Shown here in pieces: positions 16,374 through 31,321 of a stretch of DNA of 64,000 nt. This stretch comes from Siphlonurus alternatus (lineage: Eukaryota; Arthropoda; Insecta; Ephemeroptera; Siphlonuridae). Each line of letters opens with the position of its first letter. Position 1 is the first letter of the stretch. The stretch covers positions 26,345,551 to 26,409,550 of the forward strand of contig OX463778.1 in the NCBI GenBank assembly GCA_949825025.1, written 5' to 3'. The notes beneath the pieces were generated by a model. It made no database searches. It was given only the letters and a program-made list of their open reading frames with translations, and was not told the DNA's origin. Position numbers and translations under genes: made by a program.

Positions 16374-16690
16374 AGAGTATCGACCTCAAGTTTTTTTTAT
16401 TGCAGAAATGGATAGAGGGTTCAAAGTTATGCTACCCTGATTTTTTTCAGATTTTTTAGAGCCCAGGAAGTATTTTTAAAAAATTATTGAAAGTCCTTTT
16501 TGTGACGTCACGCGGCGTCAAGTCCTATCTTTTTCTTAAAGAGCGGCGTCTCGTGACGTCACAAAAAGAACTTTCAATAATTTTTTAAAAATAGTTCCCG
16601 GGCTCTTAAAAATCTGAAAAAATCAGGGTAGCATAACTTTGCACCCTCTATCCATTTCTGCAATAAAAAAAATGAGGTCGATACTCCATT
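16374..16690. mobile_element. Palindromic element, group A copy 1
   Basis: A 317-bp near-perfect palindrome. Arms begin GTATCGACCTCA and end TGAGGTCGATAC. Inner blocks TTTTTTATTGCAGAAATGGA, a TCAGATTTTT block and TTTAAAAAATTATTGAAAGT are mirrored. Each arm carries TGACGTCA near the centre. Closely similar copies lie at 40975-41236 and 54480-54805, with a diverged relative at 24245-24482. No ORF; nonautonomous DNA transposon likely. Confidence 0.85.
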
Positions 16691-17577
16691 ATGACTGCAG
16701 TTATTCCATAAGGATTAATCAATTGATTGATTGATTAATTAATTAAGTGGGTTTCAATTCTGTTAATTGTGTGTTATAAACGTTATATCATATAATTCAC
16801 CCAACCCAGATTAAATTTAATATTGATCCATATAAAGATCCAGTACAGAAGTGAAGGATCGGGAGTTAATTAATTATAGTGCTTGCAACTTCAAATTTCA
16901 AGTGACGCGATATCTCAAAACTAGGCGATGCATGCGTGGATATGTGCCATGGATATACTGCAGCGACGCAACAAAACAGCCAAAAGTTCAATATTTACAG
17001 TGCATTTCATAGAAGTTTTAAAAGCCTTATATTTTATGCAAGACTCGGACTGTTGACATTTTTTCACTGAAATGGCAAATGTATCGTACATTTAATATAT
17101 ATATATGTATATATATGGTTGTTTTCAACAAATGGAATTAATACTATCGAATTTAAACTCTTCAACGCCATGCAGGATAACAAATTTATATTAAATGCTA
17201 ATTACTGCAAAGTATCAAAACTGTTTTCCCTCAGTGGACTATCAATATTATTTGTAACGAATTTTGCATTTCATAAAAAAAAAAAAAAAAAATACAGATT
17301 TTTCTGGATATTTTAAGGAATTGGTATTTGATTCCTTAAAATATTAAGGAATCAATTTTATAATTGATTTTTTTATAATTTATAAATTTTATAATTTATA
17401 ATGTAAATAAATTATAAAAATTTCAAAGCCTTTTTTTTTCCTCGACGGCATAAACTTTTCTATACTGTATACTTGGAAAAAAATATATATTTCGGATATC
17501 AATATATCATAATTTTGTAGCGTTCTATATATTATACCATAAGAAATAATAATAATGCAGACTGTCCACTGTCGATA

Positions 17578-17583
17578 TTTATT
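17578..17583 (-). terminator. Candidate polyadenylation signal for the protease homolog
   Basis: TTTATT on the plus strand reads AATAAA on the minus strand, 172 bp past the stop codon at 17755. It is the first good match after the stop; base composition makes chance matches common. Confidence 0.4.
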
Positions 17584-17754
17584 AATTTACGTTAATTTTT
17601 TCGATCGTATCTGTGTATGAGATCAACCGAATAAAACTACCAAATTTTCATTAGTTCAGCTTTACTGTCCAAGCGTGTATATTTATGGTAAATTCAATGA
17701 CGGCATACCCGCATGAGGTAGCAAATATTTATCCTTGTAATAAAATAAAAATCG

Positions 17755-19598
17755 TTATGATTGCGGGCAGATATTGGAGAGGTAGTGGACGGCGTCACGG
17801 AGCCAACGTCCCCGCGTGCTCGTTGCCAGCGAAGCACCTCGTACGCAGTTGGTCCCACGGCGGGTGTGCAGCGCCACGAGCGAGAAGCGGTCCCGCGAGC
17901 CGTGCACCTTACACAGCACTGCTGCCCCCCAACCACTCTGCAATCATACACACGTCAAGTATAAATTTTTTGTCCTGATAATAGGTCTGTTCTTAAATAC
18001 ACAATCAGAAAGAATCGACTATTTGTGATGAACCTTATATATTCCATGTACAGAAGGTTCATCACAAATAATCGATTCTTTCTGATTGTGTCTTTACGAA
18101 CAGACCTATTAACACATCAATTTAGTTTTTATGTTATAATATATAATATTGCATATATTATATCAAAAGAGGGCATAAAATATATATTATGCATGCATAA
18201 TATGCATATATACTCACAATTAAAGTTCCATTGTGACCCAGAAATATTTTCGTACAACAATTTCTAGGTTAAATCTGTGCTAATTCTATTGTGAATTTAC
18301 GTCTCAGTTAAATCCAGTTAAATGATAATTTTCATAATTGTATAAATTAGTTTATGTTGATGCATGCACGTATATATAATATAAAAGTTAAATACATATA
18401 TTCTAAAATGTCATAAAGATCGTAGATAGATCAGGACGTTCACATGATATGATGATAAATTCCGGCAAGGGTTTCTGCATGGAGTATATATTAATTTAAT
18501 TAATTATATTGTACATATACACCTCGATCGGGACAACACAGCAAACTTTACCTTGCCTTTATTATTTTTTGCAAATGCATCTCCAAGAAATAAGATTATG
18601 ATTTACAATTTGCTTTGTTTGCGTGGGAGAGAGGAATAAATTTACGACAAGTCAAAAAAATGTTAAGTTCACCACGCGCGCCTCCATACATCAGAGTGCG
18701 CGTACGTGGCAACGCCCTCACATACGGGGGACACGTTCATGTGTACATGACATGCGTACATTGTATGTAAAAAGAGTTTTATCAAGTTGATTATATGTAC
18801 ATTTCGCTTAGTATTAATTACAACAAAATTATCACATAAAATTAATTAATAAAAATATTATAACCCTTGAAGAGGCAGAATTTTAACTATCAAAATTGGT
18901 AATGGTGAATTATTATAAACCACGTTAATATTTATTTTAATATAATATGAAAAAATGATTATATTTTATGATTGAATGTAATTTATTAAAAACAATATTA
19001 TAAAAAATGAACCGATATACGGCTATACACATCCCATCCTGGAATTTTGAGACTTTAATAATAATATAAGCTAACTTTGGATTTTGGCTCTGCCGCAATA
19101 GAACAAGGATTGATCGACTCATATATGAACTCTTGAAATCTGATCGCCACCAGAGATACCAGCTAGACTGTACGTCATGCTGATGCTGTGCTTGTAACCT
19201 CTCAAAGTTGATTGAAGTTCGCAAGTTCAAGACTTTGCTAAAACAACTTTAATTTATGGCTACGTAGATGTTATATATTAAACAAAAGTGGGACGTACTA
19301 TACTCACAATTGTCAGATATCCACGTTACATAATAAAAAATATATAATAAGTTTATTATCTATATCAGATCTGTATTGAAATAAAGTCATGCGCAAATCG
19401 ATCTTCTGTATAATAGATATAAGTTAATTCAAAGAGATTTTGCTCTCCGAAAGTACATGATCGGTGATCGTAATGATCGTCTATAATTATTCATGCTGAC
19501 GCTGAAATATATTATATATAATATATATATATTTGAATATAATATATGGAGAAATTTACAATTCTTATGCCCCGTTCTTATGTACATACAAATAAAAA

Positions 19599-19687
<89 letters not shown>

Positions 19688-21779
19688 AAAAAAATAGTGT
19701 TTACAGCAATAATTATAACTTCTGTATATTTTAATTAATTTAAATTACACACTATAGTTCCTAAGAACGAAGTTAAACTTAGCAGGCTCATGTTCAAGAC
19801 CGATATGAACATTCAAAAAATAATTTGAATATACTTAAGAGGGAGCTATAGTTAATGAATAGTGTTCTAGAATTTTAAAGGTCGCTTTGGTTAATGTGTT
19901 ACTCAGATTTTTTTCAAGATTTTTCCGATTAATTAATGTTTAAATAGAATAAATTTAAAAAGTGTATTATTTATTCTTTTGCTATTTATTACCACAACCA
20001 TGCAAATTTAACAATTAAAAACAGCATGCAAAATTAACATTATTATTATTAATATATCATACTTACGCCACACATATTGTCATCAAATCTATTATAATTA
20101 AATTTTGTCTTGGTACAAATTTCACTTGATTTTTGTAAAACATTGACTGAATTACAGTCTTTATTTTCAGTTAGTCTCACATTTTCTTGCTGAATTTCGA
20201 CATCTCTGCTTGTGTTTTTAACTGAAAACAAGGAAAACACATTAATTAATTATTTTCTTGTTTAAAGCAAATTAAAATCGTTCTCGTTTTATTGGATATT
20301 GCATGGAATTCTCCTGCAAAACTTATAGAGATAACAAAAAATTAATTTATATATCAAGATCTAAATACGATCTCGCGGCATGCCACGGCACAGTGACGAT
20401 GCATGCTGACCTTTGCCACGGAGCGTGGCGGGTACTACTTACAACAACCGTTAATTATACTCACTGTCAAAACTTGGTGGTAATTGAAGTAAAATTTATG
20501 CAAGATTATAGGGACAATAAAATTACTGGAGTGGATAACTTCGATGCTGTTTTTACATTTTTGTAATATAGCAAAAAGTATAATCACCACACTGTCTACA
20601 TTGCGTGCTAAGGAACGCTATCTATATAATAATAATTATGCAGTCGCTGTGTTAATTTAAGTGATAATGAAACCTTTGAAAAAAAAATCCCCGTTGATAT
20701 AACAACCCACGTATTCTAATTCTGAAACTTTGCTTTCATAAAATTATTATTATATCAAATGACCTGCGTATATGGTGTGAATAAATTTATAAAATATAAT
20801 TTCAATTAATATATATAATTATACTGTATATATACGAGTAATATAAAAGAATATAAAGAACCCTCAGCACATCAAGATATATAGGACATACTTATAAAAA
20901 TCTTCATTTTATGAGACTATACGTAAAAGCATTTTCAACTTTAGGTTTTTTAATAAAGTGACAACATTTGCAACAATTAAGTTAGTGAGAGGGAGGGGGA
21001 GGGGTACTGTACCTAATGTGGCAACGATGCAGTTCTCTGTGTCGATGGTGTCGTTGGGTGCGGCCACGCAGACGGGGCTCAGCTGGTGGGCTGGACCCTG
21101 GGGCGCTCCCTCGAGGGTAAGAAGTGCAAGGTCGGCCGGGCTAGGAACCACCAGACCCACCCTGAGGCCGCACGCGAAGAAGCCGACCCCAAACTGCACG
21201 GTCAGGGACGAGACATCGCGTCTGGGAACATGCAGCAACATTGAATTGGACTGGAATATTTTATTCTTAATTTGTCGGTATCTCGTTATTACAATAATTA
21301 ATTGCATGTATTCACGTTTAGTTTTATATCTAAAGCACTTTTGTAAGTTAAAGATTTGCTTCTTGTTAACGTTAATTGTTGAAACGTTAAACAGCGGGAA
21401 ACTTGTATACAGCTTTTGCAATTAGGTGAGACTCGATTCAGCAATGGTGCATCGCACTTTACCGCGTGATATCAGCCTGATGAAAGTGATTTCAGAGACT
21501 TCGATTTTGAGATTCGCACGTAAGAATTCTTCCTAACAGAAAGATAAAATGTACGCCCGTCAAAATATATGCGACATTCTTTACAAACGCTGAATTTGCA
21601 ATTCATTTTAAGTATTTATAATGTCACGCCGTGTCTTTTTAACCTATTGAGAATGCAACAAAAATATAATCACGCTGATTATACTTGCTTTTGTATTGCT
21701 TACAATATTACAAGAGCTTATTGTTATTGTGATCACCTCACTTTTGCATACCTCGATCTTCAATAAATTGCGAGTCATG

Positions 21780-21825
<46 letters not shown>

Positions 21826-22264
21826 CATAGATATTTATTTAAATAATGCATACTGTAGACTTTATTGTCTAGTATCGCAACGTCTTTATCACTATATTAA
21901 TGTCATTAATTAGTTTGTGGAGAATTTTTTATAGTTTTGGCAAGCCGTTTCTATAATTCAAAAATAATTTCTTTTTTGAGATTTCAATGTTAAATAAGAA
22001 AAATCAAAAGTTTTATTCAATGGGCACCAATTTTAATTTTATGAGTAAATTTATTGTTTGAATAATGGGACTTGAACTTTTATCAGCAATCTCATATCAT
22101 CATGTCTTTCAATATATATATTTTTTTTTCGATCGGCCAAGATTTTAAAATTAAATTATACAAAGATATATACAAAGATATATATTTTCTTTTCTTAAAT
22201 TTAAATTTGCGTGTAGAATTTGCTGCATGGGATGGAGGAGTACTGTACCTCAAAAATGGTTTAT

Positions 22265-22329
<65 letters not shown>

Positions 22330-25300
22330 TAACGAAAGTAAATAATATAATATGTAGTCAGGTAGATGTTGTTTATGCTGCATGCATGATAACATAAAGT
22401 TAATCTGATTCTCTCATGGATTTGGGTAACGTAATCGTGATGACGAAGACTACTGCATAACTTTATCTCACGAAAATAACGACTCTTGAGTGACAGGAGG
22501 TGTAATTCGAATACTCTGCAAGCCTGCTGAGGTCATCCCAAACTAGGTGCGCACTGGAGAACAATGCCGTGTTAACCTCTCATGCCATCACAGGCGACAT
22601 TCGTCGTACTTAAAGGTGGGGCTGCTATCCCAAATTTAATCTATAACGTGCATTACTTTGAAAGACTTCATAACAAATGTAACTTAATCAGAATTAACGG
22701 TCTGCAAAAATAATAATGATGATGAAAACATTATATGTCAAGCGGTCACAGAGTTATATTACTTTGATGTATATTACAATTCCCACTGTAAACAAAAACT
22801 CGCTCCATCTTCACCTCCACACATGCAATTAATTAAAAAGATTTGGCTTTGGTGTGCTTAACCATATGACGTCACATATTATATTTCCACGATATAATTC
22901 TCTACTAGTTAAATCTTGCAAAAACTGACAAATATAATAATATGACTCATACAAAACATATAAGTTTAACAAGAGGGTCAAGAGGTTTCTTTTTCAGTAA
23001 TGTGTTTAGGATAGCGCGTAAAAAAAAATTTTGATAAATGAACATACAACTCTACTACAAGTATGTTATGTTATGATAAATAATCATAGTTTTAAATTGT
23101 AGTTATTAATATAAAAATAATATTTATAATTATATAACAAAATAATATAAAAATATCAAAATATTACAAAATATGCTTCTAAACATTACAGTTTGCAAAT
23201 GCAGAAACATAATTATTATATGCTACACATTGAACTCTGCATAACATCTTTAGAAGTTTAGTTTAATATAATGATTTGTTTATAATAATATAATTATAAT
23301 CATTTTTTATGAAAATTATTAAAATTTAATTCGATTATTGTGCTTTTAGTTCGTATATAGTAATTGTAATTCTTCTTTATACAGGCTGGGGGCCGAGCTG
23401 CAGTTCCCCCCGAAATTTTGGATTTAACATGGGCAATATAGGAATCCCCCCTCCCCCTTCATTTTTTTTTTTTTTTTTTTTTAACATTGGCCTTAAGGAG
23501 GCAGCTCCCCCGATTTTTTTTTCTGGATCCGCGCCTTAACCATTTCGATACATATGTACCGATTATACATAGTTATCTGCAATGTTATTCATCATTTTTG
23601 TAAAACCAACGAAGTCAATATTTCCCCAGTAATTTTCGTTTCCTAATATATAATAAGAAGAGACAGAACTATGCACATATGGAACCCGTATTATAATAAT
23701 TTTTGCATTTTTCGTATTCTACAACGTTTTTAATTTAAAAATTTTATGTTACTTGCTTAGTAAAATTTACACATTTTATTTGCGTTATAGTACTTACTTG
23801 CAATACTATTTATATTTAAATATATAGGTTAGTTGGTTTTTAAACTGGTTGTTACCGCATAGTATAAAGGATTTTGTACTGAAGTACATTACGTCCTGTT
23901 TTTCATTTTTTTACATCGATTTTATATGGTCATGTTCATTGCTTTATCTTTGTCTTGTGCCATGCAGGAAGTGTCAAGCACAGGAAATTGCTTTGTCACT
24001 GCAAAATTATTGCAAAGTAGTTCGCTCGAAACAGCTGTTGCTGCTGCAATAACAGTTACTTTATATAAAAAAAAAAAACATTAGAATTTATAAACTAATT
24101 AGTGCGCGTGAGTTTTTTTTAATGACAAATTATTGTAGGTAATTACTTTTTTAACTCATAAATTTAAGCCTGCCTTTTTACAAATAACTTGATATAGGGT
24201 GTATATAGCTGTATAGCTTCATTAGCTTGAACTATTTGATAAATTGAATGTGAAAATTTTAGTGGCTTAATTGAAAGAAGGGGTTAAAATATGGTACTGT
24301 GAATTTTTTCAGATTTTTCTGAGACCGGGAAATATTTTTAAAAAATTATTAAAAGTCTATTTTATGACGTCACGGGCGGCACTGCCCTATCCTTTTTTGC
24401 GGTGTCAGAAAAATCTGTAAAAATTTACAGTACCATATTTTTACCCCTTCTTTCGATTAAGCCACTAAAATTTTCACATTCTAATTATTAATACAATACA
24501 GAGTGCTGGTAATAAAATATTATAATTTCAGTTCTGCATAAATCATTATAACAATTATTTAAAGAGATTTTATTATTAATAATACTTTTATATTTTTATT
24601 TCGTTTTCTTAATAACTTCTTTGAGAAACTTATAATTGACCGCTCGTATAATAAAGTTTTAAATTTCATATTAAATAATGAATATAATATCTCTCGATCC
24701 AACTAATAGTCAAATCGTTGTACATAAATTAAATATGGTGCAATATAGCTTTTGTATTGGTGGTGTGAGCTGATTGGAAGACAAATTAAGGACAACTCAC
24801 CCCTGCACGCAGCTGGCTGGCACGAGCACGGCGAGGCGGTGCACCACCACGGCCGAGCACAGCAAGGCGCGCGACTCTGAGGAGAGCACGGCGGCCAGCC
24901 AGGGTACCGTCAGTCCGCCCTGCGAGACGCGGCATTGTTGCATGGCCCGGCAACACGCGCCCAGAGGGGCCACGCACAGCGCCGGAGTGTCAGAGAAAAA
25001 GGCACCGGTCTCCAGCCGACATGAATCTCTCTCGGTACAAATGCAAGATCCTTCCTCAGGAAATAAACGATCAAACACACACTTTGGCAGAGGAGGAGGT
25101 GGAGGAAGGGATGTTGTCAAAGGTTTTGTTGTAAGGTCATTTTCACAACACAATATTTGTTTTACACCACATATCGATTCTGATACTTTATCTTCTAATT
25201 TAAATTTTTTACAGTTATATTTATCAGTGCAATGACACCATGCACCTATTGAGTCTGATGATGATGTTGATTGCATTTGTATTGAAGAGGAATTTGTTGG

Positions 25301-28300
25301 TGTCTGCGATGCTGTTATTGGATGAGGTCTATGTGAAGGTTTTAATGTTGTTGGGGCATAAAATGGAGTGGTTACAGCAGGAATGAATATTGGTTTTGCA
25401 GTTGTTGGTTTTACTGTTGTTGGTTCTGCAGACGTTGACTCCGGGGTTGTTGTCGTTGTTGTTGTCGGGACGTAAATCGGAGACGGCGGTTCGTCAACAA
25501 AGTTTTGCTCCACTGATAAAGCTTCATCAGGTTTGCAACACCAAACTCTGGGTCTTCCACACTGAGCACCAAAAACCCGTGGAACTTTTTTATGATCTTT
25601 TGGACACTGATTTTCTTTGTCAACACAAACACACATTTCTTCACTGGTAGCATTGACAAATGGTTTTTGTGTCACTGTAGTTTGTTCCGATGGCAATGGT
25701 GTTGTGCAGCAGACTACACTGGGTTTTGGACAAATAATGTTCATACCATATCTTATGTCCATATCATCAAGATGGAATAGTACCTCAGCATATATTGGAC
25801 ATTCAGATGGCGAAGGTACACATTTACAATTATTGCTAGCAGGTATATTAACTTGAATTGGTTTTGGTGGAGGTTTAGGTGTGAGAACTACATTTGTATT
25901 GGATCCACAGCAAAGCTTATACGGAGCTTTACAAAAAGGAGCTTGCCTTGAGGACTCTTTGTTGGGGCAATACTGCTCGAGTAGACAGTGACACGTGTCA
26001 TTGTTGACGGGAGGTTTCTTGCAGCACGTGACTCCGGGACACGAGATGAGCTGCAGAGCCACATGATCTATTGGGCATTGCCCACCGGCGGATTCTGCTA
26101 AACACTCGCACGAAGACGCGAGGACACTCGGCGGAACTACCGCAGAATCCTGCATGTTCAATGGAGAGTTTCCAGTAGATATTGTGTATTCTGGTGGTGG
26201 TTTAATTGGTATCTCAGATAACATTGGTTTATCTTGCGTCACAAATGTTAATGCTGTAGTGCTAACTAGGCGACAACAGAGGATCTTACTTAAATGACAT
26301 TCTGGTATATCCCAGCCTTGTGTTAATGTTAATCTTTGGACGAGTGCAGGAGCCATTGCAGGGTCCAGGGTGAAGTCTAGACTGCATTGAGACGAAGCGT
26401 CAATGCAGACGCACACGGCGACGCGGTTGTCGTAGCTAGTCGATGCTGCGGTCGCGCTCTCCGGCCTCACGGTGGTGGTTGTGGTGCTAGTGGTGGTTGT
26501 TGTGGTAGTGGTTGTCGGGGCCTCGGTGCTCTGCCAGTTTAGCCAGGGTCGCGAACCCCACCAGCCCGGCCTAAAGGGGTTGCTCCAGGCGGGACGAACT
26601 GAATTCTGCCCAACCTCCGGCGGTGGCGCTTCGGTCGTGCGCCGAGTGAACGGGAACAAAGGATTAGAGCCACTCGCTCTCCTCCATAGTTCGCTTGGGT
26701 GGATAGGCTCCTCCCGACTAGATGACGTAGAATATATTTCAAACTCGTCAGGCATTAAAACTCGAGTTTTTCTATTATTTTCTAATGCCGAGAAACTTTT
26801 CTTTACAAAGATGAGCATTACTATCGCCAAATATGGAACCGTCCTGAAACAAAAAAAAAGAAAACAAGAAATTACTTATTATTATTTTATTATTCATCGT
26901 GTACAGACAAGGCAATTTAAGACAAATGTTACTGGTGTATTTTTTTTAATGGCGTTCGTAAGGTTTATTTGAAGTCAATCATACACAATAAACTTTTAAT
27001 ATCGCGGTGTTGAAATTTTTTGGGTACATGGCACAGTTGGTGCGAGGAAAACGTTCGAAAGACATAGTGGCAATAACTTTGTGACCTCGCCTGACAGCTC
27101 GTGCTGCTCGCCCACGAGCTAACAGTTAGACGTGATCATTTGGCACACCCTTGCCCGATTATTTCTTAAACTCTGTACATTAATACTCACTGTTATTGTG
27201 TACCGTATGATGTTAATTAATATCATTGTCAACAATTGTGTTGTTCTTTAATTGTAACTTTTGTTCTTTAATATTCTATACTACGCTTCCATAAGTAAAA
27301 ACAATAGAATTAAATTTTTGATTAATATTTTATATTAATCTTTACAAAATATACTTAACAGTAATTTTTTTCTATAGAATTAATAATATGAGACAATTAT
27401 TATATGATTATTACTGTGTATTTGTAATTAATGATAATGTTATTAATTTTTACACCTTTTTTTAATAATTTATTGGAATATTAACATGGATAATGCCAAG
27501 AACTATAAACTAGTTTACTAGTACAAAAACTACAAAACGTTAAAAAAAAACACAGTTCGTATATATTTATGACCATAATTATATAACAATTCATAAAATA
27601 AAATGATAAAATGTATAAACAGTAAACTGTCATTTTCAATATCATATTTTACTTACATATTTTGTTGCTAATATAAATTTATCGGAATAAAACTTTTTTG
27701 CTGATTAAATGTTATCTTTAATGTGGATTCGAGCATTATAGCAATGTTTTTTTTGTGTTGATGGCTTGACGTGAATTAAGAGTCTGCGTGATTATTTGAT
27801 GACTTTTTTTTTTTTTTTTTTTTTGCATAAATAGATGAACTGAATCAAGATATTAGACTAACTGGACCTTATAGAACCACCGTGAAAACGAGAATGAAAA
27901 TTATTAGCCGCGTGCGGTCCGGTCGTCGCAAGCACAGAATGATACACGGGAAAAAATATACTAAGATTGTGTTCATTAAAAAAACATAATCTTGAAATGG
28001 TTCATTACAACACGATTTTATCTTGATTACTGTATATTGAATCAAAACTTCAATGAGCTGCATGATATTTTTACAGTCATCAAAATCATCATACATTATT
28101 TACAAGAATTAATAAACAAGGATATTTCAATATTTTTCAATTAATGCTGCATCAAGTTGTAAACATATAAGAATATATTAATACTAAAGCAAATATATAT
28201 TTTTGTTAATATTTAAATTATTGAAAATTTTGTTTTTGTCATGTGATACATAATATTATTGCAGAAAATTTAAAAGCTAATTAATTAAAATTCCATAATA

Positions 28301-31228
28301 TAGTGCCCCCTACCTCCCGTATATACAATTAAATTAACAACGATATCGTATGACACTATAATGACAAATGACATGCATGCAAATGTGCCATGCAAGTTGT
28401 CTTTACGCTCGTCGCCCTGTTCATCCTCTCGTAAAACGTTTCTGCTTATTGTAGGCTGCTCTTTTTCCGTGTAGCACTTTGTTTTGAGTAATAAATTTAA
28501 CAAGTTTGTAACAGCAACACAATTATGTGAATATTTATTTTATTGCTAAAGTTCGTGTTCGAATATTTTGTCAAAAAAGTGTAATTTTTCTCGTTAAATT
28601 TTTTCACATGTTTTACTTTACGGATAAAAATATAAAAATTGTTCTTTCATCTGTAACGGTATGTTTATTATATAATATGGTATGTTTAAAGCTTCGAGGT
28701 AAGTTAAAAATTGTATGTCAAAAACCATATTGCATCCTTGATTTTTGAGCAGAGACAATTTCTTTTTACTCTAGCAAATGTGACAATGCGAAACAAACCT
28801 TAAAAATTTCATGACTGTCACTTTTTATAACTGTGCATTTTAATTTGGATTTTAAATTGATGTATTTTTAATACAGGATATATACATTACAAGGAAAACT
28901 GAAAAGAACAACTTTTCTGTTTTGGCGTTTTTTGGGTGTAGCTATATTATATACATACACACTGCTATAACTATAATAGAACCTATAATATATATATATT
29001 ATGTATTCTAATATACCATGCACTTTAGTTGCAATGTTAACTTAATTAAAATTAATTATATGAAAATACATAAATGAAAAATAAATCACTATTTAATACA
29101 TACAAATTGAGATGGGACAATATTTGAATTTACACAATTGCTTGGTTTGTGCAATTATGCATAATTTTCGCCTTCCGCAAATAGTTGTTAAGGGCATTGG
29201 GTGTAGCACCGGTAGTTGGCAACACTGACGTATCTTCACCATGTTAATTTTTGATCATTGTTCCTCGGAGTAATTTTTATGCTAGAGCTAAGCTGATTGC
29301 TGTAGTATCAAGATAATTAGTAGCCCAGGTGCACAATTTGGCTAAATAAAGCCTGATTTAAAGAAAAGTATTTTTTTTTATATTTTAGAAAAATGCATGT
29401 AAATTTAAAAAATTACAAAAAATACTTTTCTTTAAATCAGGCTTTATTTAGCCAAATTGTGCACTTGGGCTACTAATTATCTTGATACTACAGCAATCAG
29501 ATTAGCTCTAGCATAAAAATTACTCCGAGGAGCAATGATCAAAAATTAACATGGTGAAGATACGTCAGTGTTGCCAACTACCGGTGCTACATCCAATGCC
29601 CTTAAACTGGTTTTCATTTACAACAATTGCGGCCGCACGCATCACCGCGCCTTTACCAAGCGCGTGCCGCGCACATATATTATGTACAATTAATTAGCAT
29701 TTAAATTATGTAAGTTTGACAACTACAAGGAACCATATTAATTGCTTCATACTGTTAAATTGTAATAAAATTGTTGTTCTGCATGCATAATATTACATTG
29801 TCACCGTCGTCCTCAAACGATAGAGATTATGCATCATGATTGTAGAATTTGTGTTAATTATTCTCCAAGCAGTGCTTATAAATATGGAAATGTGCTTGTA
29901 TGTTAAGTAAACCAAATAAATACAATCATAATTCAAACCTATAGACGCCATAGAGTAAAATATTAATATATAATGGCTTTTGCTCTTACAATTCCTACAT
30001 TTAACAATAATTAAAATGAAAAAACAACTGCTAACTAAAGAAATTAAATTAATAATCTCTATAATAATATTTTTCATTAACATTAAATTAATTTGTACTA
30101 CAGTAATTCTATTACATACTATAACAAAATCTTATTAATCAATTTTATTTATATATATATAATTGAATTTTGAAGAGCATCGTGAACACTTTTTATTATA
30201 TAAAAGATATGGTCTAAGAGCTACAAACACAGTAATGTAATTTAAGTATTTGCATACCGAGTTAGTTATTTGATAATCTGATGATTAAATTTATCGTACG
30301 GTTATTTCTTTCTCCTCCAAGTGTCCCTTGGCTGCGCTCATCCACCGCAACGTTCTTCTATTATGGACAATGAATGCTTTCTATTGTTAAATGAAAAAAA
30401 AAAAAAAAAAAAATGTGAAAAATTTCATGCTCAACAAAAATACAAAAGTTATTTCCCAAGGAATATATTTAATCGCCAACAAGCGGTAGATTTTTTTTTT
30501 ATTTTATTTTAGGTGTCAACAAAAATATCAGAACGTAACGGATGTTCGCGGAGCCAAATTTTAAAGAATTATTATAAAAGTATGCTAGATTATTTAAAAA
30601 TATCTTTGAAAATAATCAGAATTATCTCACACACTATAAGAGTCTTATATCTTGTTTAAGAGTACGTGAGAATTTTATGAAAAGTTTTTGGGACAAGGAT
30701 TTTATAAGAGTTATATTATATACTTAGGTCATGAAGTTGAAGTTCATGAAATAAATTTTGATAGCACTTTTATTACGTACTATGTGTTTTTTATTATTAT
30801 ACGGCGGTAAGAAAATTTATATCGTGGAATATACAGCTAGCAAGTCAGCCACTGGATCCAAGCTGGATCATTCTGAATTTGTTATCTGCATCTTATGTTT
30901 TCTTCCTAATCTTCCTATGGTTAAAACCACATCAGATCAGTAAGGAAATGGCGAGTGTCAATAGATTTCGATAAATTTCACATCTGACGTAGGTTGATGA
31001 GGTTTGGATATTATTTTTTCAAAAAAAAAAAAAAAAAAAAAAAATGAATTTTAGAATTTTTCAAAAAATTAATAAAGAGAGATAAAAAAAAATGTATCTC
31101 AAATTTTGCCCCACATATAGAATTAAAACTTAAATTTCTTTAAGTTTTTAGTAGAATTCTTAAACTCTTTTGACCTTGAAATTTTAGTTAGGTCAAAGAT
31201 TAGAAGTCAAACTACAAAATGTGTATAT

Positions 31229-31321
<93 letters not shown>

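Larger units (their letters stand above)
12982..17754. other. Intergenic region between convergent PCYT2 and the protease homolog
   Basis: No gene seen. It should hold the PCYT2 3' UTR; candidate AATAAA-type signals occur near 13704, but several exist and none is decisive. Identified contents are a (TA)n tract at 15069-15130 and a palindromic element at 16374-16690. The rest is strongly A/T-rich with long homopolymer runs. Confidence 0.6.

Noticed and set aside
18937..19230. 97-codon minus frame in intron 4 of the protease homolog
   Set aside because: No recognisable domain, no splice-compatible edges and A/T-rich tail; possibly a decayed repeat.
22490..22630. Less A/T-rich patch in intron 2 of the protease homolog as an exon or SINE
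   Set aside because: No long frame, no clear splice sites and no Pol III box pair that I could defend.
24797..26830. Starting the protease homolog at the 26830 codon
   Set aside because: That codon is TTG and lies inside an exon that opens at an acceptor at 26843; joining to the ATG at 37542 gives a proper start and signal peptide.
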